From Acidobacteriota bacterium (GTDB taxonomy: Bacteria > Acidobacteriota > Vicinamibacteria > Vicinamibacterales > UBA2999): DNA of 64,000 nucleotides. Made by a program: the position numbers and the translations under genes. Below the pieces are notes generated by a model. It had not been told where the DNA came from and searched no databases. It worked only from the letters and a program-made list of their open reading frames with translations. Shown piece after piece: positions 42,363-51,247 of this stretch (position 1 is its first letter; each line of letters opens with the position of its first letter). Location: positions 62,001 through 126,000 of the forward strand of contig CANIBQ010000002.1 in the NCBI GenBank assembly GCA_947465645.1, read 5' to 3'.

Positions 42363-43307
42363 ATGTCCATACTTGCCGAACACCCCTCGACGCCGGTCGC
42401 CGCATCACCACGGCTCGACCACCTGCGCGCGCTCGAAGCCGAGAGCATCCACATCCTCCGCGAGGTGGTCGCCGAGTTCGAGCGGCCGGTGATGCTCTAT
42501 TCGGTCGGCAAGGACTCGTCGGTGATGCTGCGCCTGGCGCAGAAGGCCTTCTATCCAGGCCCCATCCCCTTTCCGCTGCTCCACGTCGACACCACCTACA
42601 AGTTCCGCGAGATGATCACGTTCCGCGACGAGTTGGTGAGGTCCGTCGGCGCGCGGCTGATCGTCCACACCAACGACGAGGCGATTGGCGACGGCACGCA
42701 GCCGTTCAAGGTCGGCACCCAGCGCTGCTGCGGCCTGCTCAAGACGAAGGCGCTGCTCGACGCGCTCCAGGCGGGGAACTTCGACGCGGCCCTCGGCGGG
42801 GCGCGTCGCGACGAGGAGAGGTCCCGCGCCAAGGAGCGCATCTTCTCGGTCCGCGACGCCAACGGCCAGTGGGATCCCAAGCGGCAGCGCCCCGAGCTCT
42901 GGAACCTGCTGAATGGCAAGCTCCGGCTTGGCGAAAGCATCCGGATCTTCCCGCTCTCGAACTGGACCGAGATCGACGTCTGGCAGTACATCCACGTCGA
43001 GAACATCCCGATCGTGCCGCTGTATTTCGCCCGCGATCGCGAGGTGATCGTGCGCGGCAACTCGCTGATCGTCCAGGAACAGCCGTTCGTGGTGACCATG
43101 CCCGGCGAAAAACCGCAGGTCGTCAGGTCCCGGATGCGGTCGCTCGGCTGCTCGCCGTGCACCGGCGCGATCCGGTCGAACGCGGACACGGTCCCGAAGA
43201 TCATCGAAGAACTGATCTCGACGCGGCAGTCCGAGCGGCAGCTCCGCATCATCGACCACGACCAGGACGGCTCGATGGAGATGAAGAAGCGCGAAGGGTA
43301 CTTCTGA
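42363..43307 (+). CDS. cysD: Sulfate adenylyltransferase subunit 2 (ATP-PPi transferase)
   Basis: 314 aa. Forms adenosine 5'-phosphosulfate from ATP and sulfate together with the GTPase CysN. PP-loop motif [21 protein letters not shown] (about 40-60), then [16 protein letters not shown], the [21 protein letters not shown] block and the C-terminal [13 protein letters not shown], all typical of Cys[19 protein letters not shown] aligns with the usual start of CysD, with a short N-terminal extension. No Shine-Dalgarno: the ATG comes 4 nt after the attenuator T-run. Stop overlaps cysN start by 1 nt. Confidence 0.97.
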   Translation: MSILAEHPSTPVAASPRLDHLRALEAESIHILREVVAEFERPVMLYSVGKDSSVMLRLAQKAFYPGPIPFPLLHVDTTYKFREMITFRDELVRSVGARLIVHTNDEAIGDGTQPFKVGTQRCCGLLKTKALLDALQAGNFDAALGGARRDEERSRAKERIFSVRDANGQWDPKRQRPELWNLLNGKLRLGESIRIFPLSNWTEIDVWQYIHVENIPIVPLYFARDREVIVRGNSLIVQEQPFVVTMPGEKPQVVRSRMRSLGCSPCTGAIRSNADTVPKIIEELISTRQSERQLRIIDHDQDGSMEMKKREGYF

Positions 43308-44614
43308 TGTCTGGACTGCTCCGCATCTGCACGGCCGGGAGCGTGGACGACGGGAAGAGCACGCTGATCGGGCGGCTGCTGCACGACTCGCAGTCGGTCT
43401 ACGAGGACCAGGTCCTTGCCGTCCAGGCCGCGTCCAAGAACCGCGGCGTCGGCCTGATCGACTTCTCGCTCTTCACCGACGGCCTGAAAGCCGAACGCGA
43501 GCAGGGGATCACCATCGACGTCGCCTACCGCTACTTCGCGACCGCCCGCCGCAAGTTCATCCTGGCCGACACCCCCGGGCACGAGCAGTACACGCGCAAC
43601 ATGGCGACCGGCGCGTCCACGGCGGATGTGGCGATCCTGCTGGTCGATGCGCAGCAGGGCGTGCGGGTCCAGTCGCGGCGGCACGCCCGCATCGCGCGCC
43701 TCCTGGGGATCAAGGATTACGTGCTCGCCGTCAACAAGATGGACCTCGTGGACTTCGACCGCGACGTCTTCGACGGCATCGCCGACGAGTTCGAGGAGAT
43801 CCTGGCGGGCGCCCGCTGCCACGCCATTCCCATGAGCGCGCTCCAGGGCGACAACGTGATCACCGCCAGCGATCGGACACCGTGGTTCAAGGGTCCGAGC
43901 CTGCTCGACTACCTGGAGGGAGTCGAGGTCACGCGGGACCTCACCGCGCTGCCGTTCCGCTTCCCGGTGCAACTGGTGCTGCGGCCGGATCGCGAGTTTC
44001 GCGGCTATGCCGGGCAGATCGCCTCCGGAAGCGTCCGGGTCGGCGATCGGATCACCGCCTGGCCCTCCGGCCGCACCGCCACCGTCAACCGGATCGTCAC
44101 CTACGACGGCGACCTGGACATGGCGTTCGCGCCGATGTCGGTGACGCTGACGCTGGACGACGAGATCGACATCAGCCGTGGCGACACGCTGACGACCGAG
44201 CCGCCGATCGTCGGGCAGCGGTTTGAAGCCGAGGTCGTGTGGATGGACGAACGGCCGCTCGATCCGGCCCGTGTCTACCTGTTGAAGCAGGGAACGCGCA
44301 CGGTCACCGCCGAGCTCAACCACGCGCTGCTGCTCAACCAGATCGGCACGGTGACGATCTCGACCGCCCGTCCGCTGGTGTTCGACCCGTACGAGGCCAA
44401 CCGCGGGACCGGCAGTTTCATCCTGATCGACCCGGCCACCCATTTCACTGCCGGCGCCGGCATGATCACGCACGCGGTGCGGGAGGGTACCGAGGCCGCC
44501 GCGGCGGCGCCGGTCAGCGCGGCCGAACGGCTGGCGCTGCTCGCCCGCCGCGCCGGCTCCGACCGCGAAGCGGTCGAAGCGGTCCGCCAGGCGCTCGAGG
44601 AGATGCTCACATGA
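43307..44614 (+). CDS. cysN: Sulfate adenylyltransferase subunit 1 (GTPase)
   Basis: 435 aa; energises APS formation by GTP hydrolysis with CysD. Elongation-factor-like GTPase: G1 GSVDDGKST, switch region EREQGITIDVAYRYF, G3 DTPGHEQYTRNM, G4 NKMD, then EF-Tu-like beta domains (LPFRFPVQLVLRPDREFRGYAGQIASG and so on). There is no APS-kinase (CysC) domain at the C-terminus, consistent with direct APS reduction by the next gene. Overlaps cysD by 1 nt and cysH by 4 nt (ATGA). Confidence 0.97.
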   Translation: MSGLLRICTAGSVDDGKSTLIGRLLHDSQSVYEDQVLAVQAASKNRGVGLIDFSLFTDGLKAEREQGITIDVAYRYFATARRKFILADTPGHEQYTRNMATGASTADVAILLVDAQQGVRVQSRRHARIARLLGIKDYVLAVNKMDLVDFDRDVFDGIADEFEEILAGARCHAIPMSALQGDNVITASDRTPWFKGPSLLDYLEGVEVTRDLTALPFRFPVQLVLRPDREFRGYAGQIASGSVRVGDRITAWPSGRTATVNRIVTYDGDLDMAFAPMSVTLTLDDEIDISRGDTLTTEPPIVGQRFEAEVVWMDERPLDPARVYLLKQGTRTVTAELNHALLLNQIGTVTISTARPLVFDPYEANRGTGSFILIDPATHFTAGAGMITHAVREGTEAAAAAPVSAAERLALLARRAGSDREAVEAVRQALEEMLT

Positions 44615-45243
44615 TCGATGCGCGCACGGTCATCGCCGATGCGCTCGTGGCGGCGCAGGCGCCCTGCATCACCTCGAGCTTCCAGGCCGAATGCGTCGTG
44701 CTCACGCACTTGCTGCGCGAGCGGCGGCCGGATCTGCCGGTACTGTTCCTCGACACCGCCCATCACTTCGCCCAGACGCTCGCCTACCGCGATGAGATGA
44801 CCGCCAGGTGGGGCCTCAATCTCGTGAACCTGCGCACGGCCGACTCGCAGGTTGGCCTGTGGCAGGCCGAGAGCACCAACGCCTGCTGCGCGCGGCACAA
44901 GGTGCAGCCGTTGTTCTCGGCGCTCGAGCAGTACGACGTCTGGTTCACGGCGCTGCGCCGGGACCAATCGCCGTCGCGCGCGAACCTGCAGGAGGCCGAG
45001 CCGTTCACGCTGCCGAGCGGCAAGGTGATTCAGCGCGTCAGCCCGCTCGCATCCTGGACCGCCAGGGACGTCTGGGCGTACGCGAAGGAACACGACATTC
45101 CGCTGCTCCCGCTCTACGAGCTGGGCTACACCAGCATCGGCTGCGAGCCCTGCACCTCGCTCCCGGACGACCCGTCCAACCCGCGCTCGGGCCGCTGGCA
45201 GGGGCAAAAACTGGAGTGCGGGATTCATATCCAAGCCAGGTGA
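44611..45243 (+). CDS. cysH: Adenylyl-sulfate (APS) reductase, iron-sulfur type
   Basis: 210 aa. Reduces activated sulfate to sulfite. PP-loop-like fold with SSFQAECVVLTHLL, and the [4Fe-4S]-ligating pairs CCARHKVQPL (about residue 89) and CEPC (about residue 170: GCEPCTSLP), plus the catalytic KLECGIH near the C-terminus. The four extra Cys mark the assimilatory APS-reductase branch rather than the PAPS-reducing E. coli type, matching the absence of cysC. ATG overlaps the cysN stop (ATGA). The sulfite reductase is not in the window. Confidence 0.93.
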   Translation: MIDARTVIADALVAAQAPCITSSFQAECVVLTHLLRERRPDLPVLFLDTAHHFAQTLAYRDEMTARWGLNLVNLRTADSQVGLWQAESTNACCARHKVQPLFSALEQYDVWFTALRRDQSPSRANLQEAEPFTLPSGKVIQRVSPLASWTARDVWAYAKEHDIPLLPLYELGYTSIGCEPCTSLPDDPSNPRSGRWQGQKLECGIHIQAR

Positions 45244-45253
45244 ACCGGGCTTC

Positions 45254-45281
45254 GTGCACGGTGCACCATGCACTGTGCACT
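45254..45281 (+). repeat. Heptad tandem repeat after cysH (GTGCACx)
   Basis: GTGCACG, GTGCACC, ATGCACT and GTGCACT in exact 7-bp phase, starting 10 nt after the cysH stop. Each contains the GTGCAC or TGCAC core, so the array is also self-complementary. Confidence 0.8.
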
Positions 45282-45307
45282 CTGCGCGATCCGTTAGTAT
45301 GTTGCGC

Positions 45308-46231
45308 ATGTCGAGACGACGTGCCGTCCTGCTCCTGCTTCTGTTCACCACCGCCGCATTCATGACCGGCGCGCCGGCCGCCGCACAGGCGCCGTCGCCC
45401 TCCTGGAGCGCGAGCATCGCCGACATCCGCCGGGTCGCCACGATGATCCCCGGCCGCCGGCCGCTCCGGATCAACGTCGTCACGTTTGCCGAGAGCCGGC
45501 GCACCAAGAACTTCTCGGTCAAGGGCGCTGCTGCGACCCCCAGCGTCCAGGCGCGCACCGCGTTCCAGGTGGTCTACGCCGACGCCACCGTGATGATCGA
45601 CGCGGGCATGGACCAGCAGGTCCACCGGTTCTTCGGCCGTGGCGTCGAAGAGCCCTACGACGCCGCGGCGGCCAAGCAGGTTGACGCCGCCGTCAGGGCG
45701 GCCAGGCTGATCGTCCTGACGCACGAGCACGGGGATCACGCCGCCGGGGTGATCCACTCGCCGATCGCCGCGGCGCTCGCACCGAAAACGATCCTGACCA
45801 GGCCGCAGCTGCAGACCCTCCTCTCGACGCCCCAGATGCCGGAAATCAAGCTGACGGAGAACCTCGCGAGCCGCTACGTGGTGGTGGACTACGACAAGTA
45901 CATGCCTGTCGCCCCCGGCATCGCGATCGTCAAGGCGGCGGGCCATACCCCGGGGTCACAGATGGTCTACGTCACCCTGGAGACAGGGCGGGAGTACCTC
46001 TTCATCGGTGACGCGAGCTGGCACATGGACGGCGTACGCCAGATGACTGGGAAGGACGCGCCCTGGATCACCGAAGACCAGAATGCCGTGACCGACCAGT
46101 TGCGCTGGCTGAACGGGCTGTCGAGGACAGACGCGGAACTGGTGATCGTGGCAAGCCACGACCAGGAGCTGCTGCAGGATCTGACGGCGAGCACTATCCT
46201 CGGCGGGGCCTTCGAAGCGACCGGCCGATAA
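45308..46231 (+). CDS. Exported MBL-fold metallo-hydrolase
   Basis: 307 aa. TAGTAT (45296-45301) is a possible -10, 6 nt before ATG 45308; ATG 45299 would overlap it. Signal peptide MSRRRAVLLLLLFTTAAFMTG... AAAQA. Metallo-beta-lactamase motifs: THEHGDHAAG (HxHxDH), His in KAAGHTPGSQM, Asp in FIGDASWHMDG and the late His in VIVASHDQE. The substrate is unknown. It follows the cys operon after a heptad repeat but seems to have its own promoter. Confidence 0.85.
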   Translation: MSRRRAVLLLLLFTTAAFMTGAPAAAQAPSPSWSASIADIRRVATMIPGRRPLRINVVTFAESRRTKNFSVKGAAATPSVQARTAFQVVYADATVMIDAGMDQQVHRFFGRGVEEPYDAAAAKQVDAAVRAARLIVLTHEHGDHAAGVIHSPIAAALAPKTILTRPQLQTLLSTPQMPEIKLTENLASRYVVVDYDKYMPVAPGIAIVKAAGHTPGSQMVYVTLETGREYLFIGDASWHMDGVRQMTGKDAPWITEDQNAVTDQLRWLNGLSRTDAELVIVASHDQELLQDLTASTILGGAFEATGR

Positions 46232-46254
46232 TTCGGATCGCCGGGCTCGCCGCG

Positions 46255-46743
46255 CTATCCCTCGAAGGCGCGGGTCAGGAGGGGGCCGAGCACGTGGTCG
46301 GCCGCTTCGGCTGGGGACTTCGGCCGGTTGTCGCTCAGCACCGCCGTGACGCTGCCGCGGGCTTCGCTGAAATCGATGAACGGTGAATCGCGCGGCTTGG
46401 TCTCGCCGACCCGCCCTGTCATCACCACCCGGGCCTCGGCCAGGTGCAGTTCCGCCTCCACGCTGCGGTGCCAGAGCATCACGGGACCGGAGGCATTCCT
46501 GGTGCAGGTCACGCGGGCGGCCGCGTCGGCCTTCGCGTTCCAGATTTCGACCTTGCGTTCGAGCACCTGACAGAACTCTTCCCACCAGCCGCGCGCGAAC
46601 CCGGCCACACGCTCGCGGGTCTGCGTCACGCCGGCCGCCCGCGCGAGCGCCTCGCGGCGCTGGCCGTCGAGCCTCGCAAACAATGCGTCGACGAACTCGT
46701 CGCCGGGGATTTCAACCGCAGGGTCGTGCGTCGCTGTGGGCAT
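46255..46743 (-). CDS. Conserved cytoplasmic protein of unknown function
   Basis: 162 aa from ATG 46743. TACACT (46755-46750 on the minus strand) is a -10-like box 6 nt upstream with no ribosome site, suggesting a leaderless message. No signal peptide. Contains [56 protein letters not shown] and a C-terminal [15 protein letters not shown]. Two Trp-rich helices precede a beta region that might bind an effector. Not recognised as a known family. Confidence 0.6.
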   Translation of the reverse strand: MPTATHDPAVEIPGDEFVDALFARLDGQRREALARAAGVTQTRERVAGFARGWWEEFCQVLERKVEIWNAKADAAARVTCTRNASGPVMLWHRSVEAELHLAEARVVMTGRVGETKPRDSPFIDFSEARGSVTAVLSDNRPKSPAEAADHVLGPLLTRAFEG

Positions 46744-46849
46744 GCAGCCAGTGTACGGCGTGGGCCGGCCCGGCCCTGTGCTTTTTTGCACATCGCAACA
46801 AGTGGGCCCCTCATTGCATCGAAGCTCCTTCAGGAGACGAATACACCAG

Positions 46850-47386
46850 ATGCACACACACTCTCTTACTCTTACGCTCGCGCTTGCCCTCGGGATGATG
46901 GCCATTGTGAATGGGCCTTTGGCTGCCCAGGCATCCCATGTGGTGATGCTCAAGGACGCCCAGGGTCAGCTCGTCGGCACGGCCACGCTGACGGCGCGCA
47001 CCGGAGGGGGAACCTCGATCGCGCTCGGGCTCAAAAACCTGCCGCCCGGTGAACACGCCATCCATATCCATCAGGTTGGGAAATGCGATCCCCCTTCCTT
47101 CGAATCGGCCGGGCCGCATTTCAATCCCGGCAGCAAACAGCACGGGACGCAGAATCCGCAGGGGCCGCACGCCGGCGACATGAACAATTTCACCGTCGGC
47201 GCGGACGGCACCGCACGAGCCACGCTCGTCAACCCGCGCGTCACGCTCGACGCCGGCGGGAGCTCGGTATTCTCGGGAACTGGAACAGCGCTGGTGATCC
47301 ACGCCATGGCCGACGACCACAAGAGTGATCCCGCCGGGAATGCGGGCAATCGAATCGCGTGCGGGCTGGTGATGAAGAAGAAGTAG
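46850..47386 (+). CDS. sodC: Periplasmic Cu/Zn superoxide dismutase
   Basis: 178 aa with signal peptide [21 protein letters not shown]... LAAQA. Converts superoxide to H2O2 outside the cytoplasm. Copper/zinc ligands: [11 protein letters not shown] (His pair and first disulfide Cys), [20 protein letters not shown] (zinc Asp) and VIHAMADDH; second disulfide Cys in [13 protein letters not shown] lies 13 nt before the ATG. The convergent catalase gene downstream would remove the H2O2 produced. Confidence 0.95.
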   Translation: MHTHSLTLTLALALGMMAIVNGPLAAQASHVVMLKDAQGQLVGTATLTARTGGGTSIALGLKNLPPGEHAIHIHQVGKCDPPSFESAGPHFNPGSKQHGTQNPQGPHAGDMNNFTVGADGTARATLVNPRVTLDAGGSSVFSGTGTALVIHAMADDHKSDPAGNAGNRIACGLVMKKK

Positions 47387-47407
47387 CGCGCCTTATCCGA
47401 CACGCAT

Positions 47408-47461
47408 GTGGGGCAAGCCTTGTCAGGCTTGCCCCAGCGGACCTGACAAGGTCCGCGCCAC
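47408..47461. repeat. Two-hairpin palindromic element
   Basis: Hairpins GGGCAAGCC-TTGTCA-GGCTTGCCC and GCGGACC-TGACAA-GGTCCGC, flanked by GCATGTG and by CGCGCAGTCA as at 19133-19196. Confidence 0.85.
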
Positions 47462-47478
47462 GCGCAGTCACAAGGCAG

Positions 47479-47616
47479 CTAGAACGTGCGCTGGCCGCCG
47501 AACTGGAACAGGCAGCCTTCGACGATCGTCGTCGATGCGGCCGTCACGGCGTCAGATTCGCAGAAACAGCTGAACCGATGGTCCTGCAGAGCCGCGTCGT
47601 CGTCCAGTTTGGACAT
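47479..47616 (-). CDS. Possible 45-aa frame trapped between repeats
   Basis: ATG 47616 (in a palindromic element) to TAG 47479; reads MSKLDDDAALQDH ... CFCESDAVTAAS ... CLFQFGGQRTF. No ribosome site. The aromatic C-terminus resembles the end of an outer-membrane protein, so it may be a gene fragment. Weakly supported. Confidence 0.2.
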   Translation of the reverse strand: MSKLDDDAALQDHRFSCFCESDAVTAASTTIVEGCLFQFGGQRTF

Positions 47617-47619
47617 CGC

Positions 47620-47764
47620 GTGGGGCGAGCCTTGTCAGGCTCGCCTCGCGGATGCGGAGCATCCGCGGCATGGGCGGTCCCGCGCACTTCACGCGTGCGC
47701 GCGAGACTGCACTGGTGGCGAACGCTACGCGTTCGCCGGGCAAGCCTGACAAGGCTTGCCCCAC
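47620..47764. repeat. Composite palindromic element with four hairpins
   Basis: GTGGGG...CCCCAC frame enclosing GGCGAGCC-TTGTCA-GGCTCGCC, CGCGGATGC-GGA-GCATCCGCG, GGCGAACGC-TAC-GCGTTCGCC and GGGCAAGCC-TGACAA-GGCTTGCCC. It looks like a two-hairpin element opened by insertion of other small hairpins. Confidence 0.75.
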
Positions 47765-47773
47765 AGGCCGTAC

Positions 47774-47803
47774 AAAGAAAGGGCGGGTCGCAATGACCCG
47801 CCC
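47774..47803 (-). terminator. Intrinsic terminator after catalase gene
   Basis: Minus-strand stem GGGCGGGTC/GACCCGCCC (47803-47781) followed by TTTCTTT. Sequence close to the terminator at 18044-18070. Confidence 0.85.
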
Positions 47804-47814
47804 TTGTGTCAACA

Positions 47815-47842
47815 CCGCCTACTGCCTACTGCCAACTGCCAA
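47815..47842 (-). repeat. Heptad tandem repeat after stop codon (TTGGCAG/TAGGCAG)
   Basis: Units TTGGCAG, TTGGCAG, TAGGCAG and TAGGCGG begin on the first base after the catalase TAG. TAGGCAG is a circular shift of the AGTAGGC unit at 18011-18038. Confidence 0.85.
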
Positions 47843-49963
47843 CTATTTGGGATTGCGCAGCGTGGGCTCCCGATCCCAGATCCGGCCGCCCTTGGCGGTC
47901 GTGATGAAGCCGTTGACGCCTTTGCCTTCGTCAATGGCCACGACGCCAGCGTCCGGTTCGATGCCCGCTTTCTCGAGCATCGGCGATGCGGCGCCGACGA
48001 CGCCGATCACTTTGAGATGACCGAACGCGTCGCGCAGCCAGTCGATCGCCGCGGCTTCGTGCGCGAGCCTCTCGCCCCCGTCGGCCGATGGCGCGACGAC
48101 GACCGCGTCGAAGAAGATCGACGGCCCGCCCGCGATCGTGTGGTCGGCGGCGATGCGCTTGCCGCCCTTCGAGGAGACTCCCCCGATCTTCGGCGCCACC
48201 ACCTGGAGCTGCGCGCCGGCCTTTTCGACCGCCGCGCGTAAAGAGTCGATCAGCGCCGCATCGGTGCCGTCGGTCACCATGACGCCGACCTTCCGGCCCT
48301 GCAACGTCTTCGGTGCCTTCAGGATCAGGCTGAGCGCCGGCGACGGCTTCATGTCGATCGGCGGCCGGGCCGGCGTGATCCGGTCCGCCTGTCCCTGCAT
48401 GCCCAGGCCGTCCTCCACGCGAGCGCACAACTCGCCGTCGATGTTCGCGAGGTGTCCGAGCATCCGGGTACGGATCGCCACCGTGGACACCTTGCTCAAC
48501 TCAAACGTGAACGCGTTGACGATGTGGCGCTGCTCCGGCTCGGACATGGAGCGCCAGAACATCCGCGGCTGGCTGTAGTGGTCGGCGAAGGTGTCCGAGC
48601 GTTCGCGGACCTTGTCGCCAGCTTCGCGGTCGCCGGCGTCGCCCGACGGGAACGTCGTGAACCCGCGCGCCGGATCCTCGCGCGGGCCATCAGGCGCCAG
48701 GCTGTTCGGCTCGTACGAGACCTGCCCCTTCGCGATGTCCATGCGGCGGACGCCGTCACGCTGGAAATTCCGCATCGGGCACTGTGGCCGGTTGATCGGC
48801 AGCTCGTGGAAGTTCGCGCCCCCGAGCCGAATCAGCTGGGTGTCGGTGTAGGAGAACAGGCGTCCCTGCAGCAGCGGGTCGTTCGAGAAGTCGATGCCGG
48901 GGACGACGTGGCCCGGGTGGAAGGCGGACTGCTCGGTTTCGGCGAAGAAGTTATCGGGGTTCCGGTTGAGCACCATGCGGCCGACCGGCTGCAGCGGCAC
49001 CATCTCCTCGGGAATGAGCTTGGTCGGGTCGAGGATGTCGAACGGGAACCTGGCGGCGGTCTTCTCGTCGAACGCCTGGACCGAGAATTCGAACTCGGGA
49101 AAGTTGCCGGTGGCGATCGCGTCGAACAGATCCCGGCGCTGCGAGTCGGGATCCGCGCCGTACAGCTTCACGGATTCGTCCCAGATCAGCGAGGCGGAGC
49201 CAATCTTCGGCCGCCAGTGGAACTTGACGAAGGTGGATCGTCCGTTCGCATCGACGAGCCGGAAGGTATGCACGCCGAAGCCTTCCATCATGCGGAACGA
49301 TCGCGGCAGCGCGCGATCGGACATCGCCCACATGAGCATGTGCATGCTCTCTGGCATCAGCGTCGCAAAGTCCCAGAAGGTGTCGTGCGCCGAGCCCGCC
49401 TGCGGGTAGCCGCGATCGGGCTCCATCTTGACCGAGTGGATCAGGTCCGGAAACTTGATCGCATCCTGGATGAAGAAGATCGGGATGTTGTTGCCGACCA
49501 GGTCGAAGTTACCTTCTTCCGTGTAGAACTTCACCGCGAACCCGCGCACGTCGCGCGGCGTATCACCGGAGCCGGCGCCGCCGGCGACCGTCGAGAAGCG
49601 TACGAACACCGGCGTCTTCTTCTTCGGATCCTGCAGGAAGGCGGCCCGCGTCAGCTTCGAGAGCGATTGGTACGGCTGGAAGAAGCCGTGCGCCCCGGAG
49701 CCTCGCGCGTGCACGATCCGCTCGGGAATCCGCTCGTGGTCGAAGTGGGTGATCTTTTCACGGAAGTGAAAGTCCTCGAGCAGCGTCGGGCCGCGCACAC
49801 CGGATCGCAGCGAGTTCTGGTTGTCCGAGACCGGCGTCCCCTGGTTGGTGGTCAGTGATTGGGCCGCCGATGCCGCCGTCTGGTGTGTCTCGCCTCCAGA
49901 CCCTGTCTTGCTCTTGCTCGAAGGTTTGCGTCCGGCTTTTGCCGCCGCTTTCTTGCTCGCCAA
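47843..49963 (-). CDS. katE: Large-subunit monofunctional catalase (HPII/KatE type)
   Basis: 706 aa from TTG 49963; ATG 50047 would give 734 aa. TTG is preferred since AGGA lies upstream and the protein then starts with the usual Lys-rich tail. Decomposes H2O2. Catalase core: FDHERIPERIVHARG (distal His), FVRFSTVAGGAGSGDTPRD, NIPIFFIQDAIKFPDLIHS, and the haem Tyr region RLFSYTDTQLIRLG. Residues after about 540 form the flavodoxin/class-I amidotransferase-like C-terminal domain (GRKVGVMVTDGTDAALI) found only in large catalases. Cytoplasmic. Ends in heptads and a terminator. Confidence 0.95.
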   Translation of the reverse strand: MASKKAAAKAGRKPSSKSKTGSGGETHQTAASAAQSLTTNQGTPVSDNQNSLRSGVRGPTLLEDFHFREKITHFDHERIPERIVHARGSGAHGFFQPYQSLSKLTRAAFLQDPKKKTPVFVRFSTVAGGAGSGDTPRDVRGFAVKFYTEEGNFDLVGNNIPIFFIQDAIKFPDLIHSVKMEPDRGYPQAGSAHDTFWDFATLMPESMHMLMWAMSDRALPRSFRMMEGFGVHTFRLVDANGRSTFVKFHWRPKIGSASLIWDESVKLYGADPDSQRRDLFDAIATGNFPEFEFSVQAFDEKTAARFPFDILDPTKLIPEEMVPLQPVGRMVLNRNPDNFFAETEQSAFHPGHVVPGIDFSNDPLLQGRLFSYTDTQLIRLGGANFHELPINRPQCPMRNFQRDGVRRMDIAKGQVSYEPNSLAPDGPREDPARGFTTFPSGDAGDREAGDKVRERSDTFADHYSQPRMFWRSMSEPEQRHIVNAFTFELSKVSTVAIRTRMLGHLANIDGELCARVEDGLGMQGQADRITPARPPIDMKPSPALSLILKAPKTLQGRKVGVMVTDGTDAALIDSLRAAVEKAGAQLQVVAPKIGGVSSKGGKRIAADHTIAGGPSIFFDAVVVAPSADGGERLAHEAAAIDWLRDAFGHLKVIGVVGAASPMLEKAGIEPDAGVVAIDEGKGVNGFITTAKGGRIWDREPTLRNPK

Positions 49964-50122
49964 TCGTGTCGTCCTTGTCTCTGTCGCGGGAAATGCGCAG
50001 GCCGCGATTATAGGCAGCGGCTCCGTATCTATCGCAAGCACAGCCATGGCGCGGCTGAGCCCCGCATGGCCAAGTCCACGAAGTCGGCGCGCTGACCGCG
50101 GCGCGGGGGCCGCGCCCTCCGG

Positions 50123-50156
50123 TCGTTAAAGCCGGCGCTCCGCCGGCCGATTAACG
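50123..50156. repeat. Palindrome GTTAA-GCCGGCG/CGCCGGC-TTAAC
   Basis: Stem GCCGGCG-CTC-CGCCGGC (50131-50147) flanked by GTTAA and TTAAC, just upstream of the acetyltransferase start. A member of the GC-rich dyads seen across the window. Confidence 0.55.
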
Positions 50157-50168
50157 GGTTGGCGACCC

Positions 50169-50780
50169 ATGTCGACTACCCCTCTCCCCAACGGCGGCCC
50201 CGTCGAGGGCCTGATGCCCACGATCCATTCCGAGCGCGCGACGCTGCGCGCACTCCGGCCGTCGGACTCGGGATCGCTCTTTTCACTCCTCACCACGGAA
50301 GCGGTCGGGCGGTTCATCCTGCCCCCGCCCAGCAGCGTCGAACGCTTCGGGCACTTCATCGACTGGACGCGGCGGCAGGAGGAAGCCGGGCGGCATCTCT
50401 GTTTCGGCATCGTGCCGGCCGGTCACGACGAGGCCGTGGGCCTGATCCAGGTGCGGCGCGAAACACCGGAGTCCACGACCGCCGAATGGGGATTCGTCCT
50501 CAGTGAGCGGTTCTGGGGCACCGGCCTGTTCGTGGCCAGCTCGGAAGTCGTGTTGAACTTCCTTTTCTCCACGGTTGGCATCCACCGTCTCGAAGCGCGG
50601 ACGATCGTCGGCAACGGCCGGGCGGGCGGCGCGCTGCAGAAGCTCGGCGCCGTGCAGGAGGGCGTGCTGCGGCACGGCTTCTGCCGGAACGGTGACTACT
50701 CCGACCAGATCCTCTGGTCAATCCTGGCGGATGACTGGGCCCGCCTGCACGCGGCGCCGCCCGCGGAGACCCTGCACTGA
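50169..50780 (+). CDS. GNAT-family N-acetyltransferase (RimJ/RimL-like)
   Basis: 203 aa. Acetyl-CoA-dependent acetylation of a protein N-terminus or small amine. RATLRALRPSDSGSLFSLLT at the start, the beta4 strand EWGFVLSERFWGTGLFVASSEVVL containing the acetyl-CoA-binding loop, and GIHRLEARTIVGNGRAGGALQKLGAVQEGVLRHGF as in RimJ/RimL relatives, which acetylate ribosomal proteins or antibiotics. The exact substrate is open. ATG 50214 is an alternative start. Confidence 0.88.
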   Translation: MSTTPLPNGGPVEGLMPTIHSERATLRALRPSDSGSLFSLLTTEAVGRFILPPPSSVERFGHFIDWTRRQEEAGRHLCFGIVPAGHDEAVGLIQVRRETPESTTAEWGFVLSERFWGTGLFVASSEVVLNFLFSTVGIHRLEARTIVGNGRAGGALQKLGAVQEGVLRHGFCRNGDYSDQILWSILADDWARLHAAPPAETLH

Positions 50781-50878
50781 ACGGCGCTCAGCCGGAGCCC
50801 GCCTTCATTCAAGCCCCGACCGAGGGTGCCGATTAGACGACAACACAACCCTGCACCGACGGCCGCCAGGAGGCGCGA

Positions 50879-51199
50879 ATGCAACTGAGGAAGGCGAGGC
50901 TCTGTCTCGACTGCGAGGAACTACACGACCAGCGGCGGTGTCCCGTATGCGCGTCGGGCACGTTTGCCTACCTCACCCAGTGGATGCCGGCCCCCGAGCG
51001 GAGGAAGAAGCCGCGCATGGCGTTCAGCGAGCGTGAGCCGGTCACGCCCCGCGCCCCGGGGCGGGGTGGCGTCCGGGTCGCTGGGGGCGTCGCGGGCGCG
51101 GTCGCAGGCGCTCTCGTGCTGACCCTCGTGCGCTGGCGCGACCTCGCGCGCGAGCACCTGGAAGCGGTCGGTATCCGTGCGCCGGGAGAGTTGCGATAG
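50879..51199 (+). CDS. Small zinc-ribbon membrane protein, paralogue A
   Basis: 106 aa, AGGAGG before ATG. N-terminal CLDCEELHDQRRCPVCAS gives a CxxC-x10-CxxC zinc ribbon (residues 9-25), followed by a basic linker and one hydrophobic helix (GGVAGAVAGALVLTLV, about 68-83), then RWRDLAREHLEA and the end GELR. The paralogue at 52126-52416 shares both ends and the ribbon. No function is known to me; the ribbon would face the cytoplasm. Confidence 0.75.
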   Translation: MQLRKARLCLDCEELHDQRRCPVCASGTFAYLTQWMPAPERRKKPRMAFSEREPVTPRAPGRGGVRVAGGVAGAVAGALVLTLVRWRDLAREHLEAVGIRAPGELR

Positions 51200-51247
51200 C
51201 GCGTCGGTGTGAGACGCGCTCGGGACCGCCATAGTAGGATCGCGTCG

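Larger units (their letters stand above)
47387..47842. other. 456-bp intergenic region made mostly of palindromic repeats
   Basis: Between the convergent sodC and catalase genes lie two two-hairpin elements, a 45-codon minus-strand frame (47479-47616), a terminator for catalase and a heptad array. No other gene is evident. The elements are listed separately. Confidence 0.7.

Noticed and set aside
42161..43306. Long frame from 42161 continuing into cysN, and long antisense frames over cysDNH
   Set aside because: The upstream part runs across the leader and cysD in the wrong frame; high GC with GC-rich third positions produces long shadow frames on all strands here.
46780..46800. TGTGC-TTTTTT-GCACA hairpin as terminator
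   Set aside because: The T-run is in the loop, not after the stem, and the element lies in a divergent promoter region, so a terminator role is unlikely.
47387..47842. CRISPR array in the repeat-rich gap
   Set aside because: Repeats are palindromic elements of differing sequence without equal spacers, and no cas gene is present.
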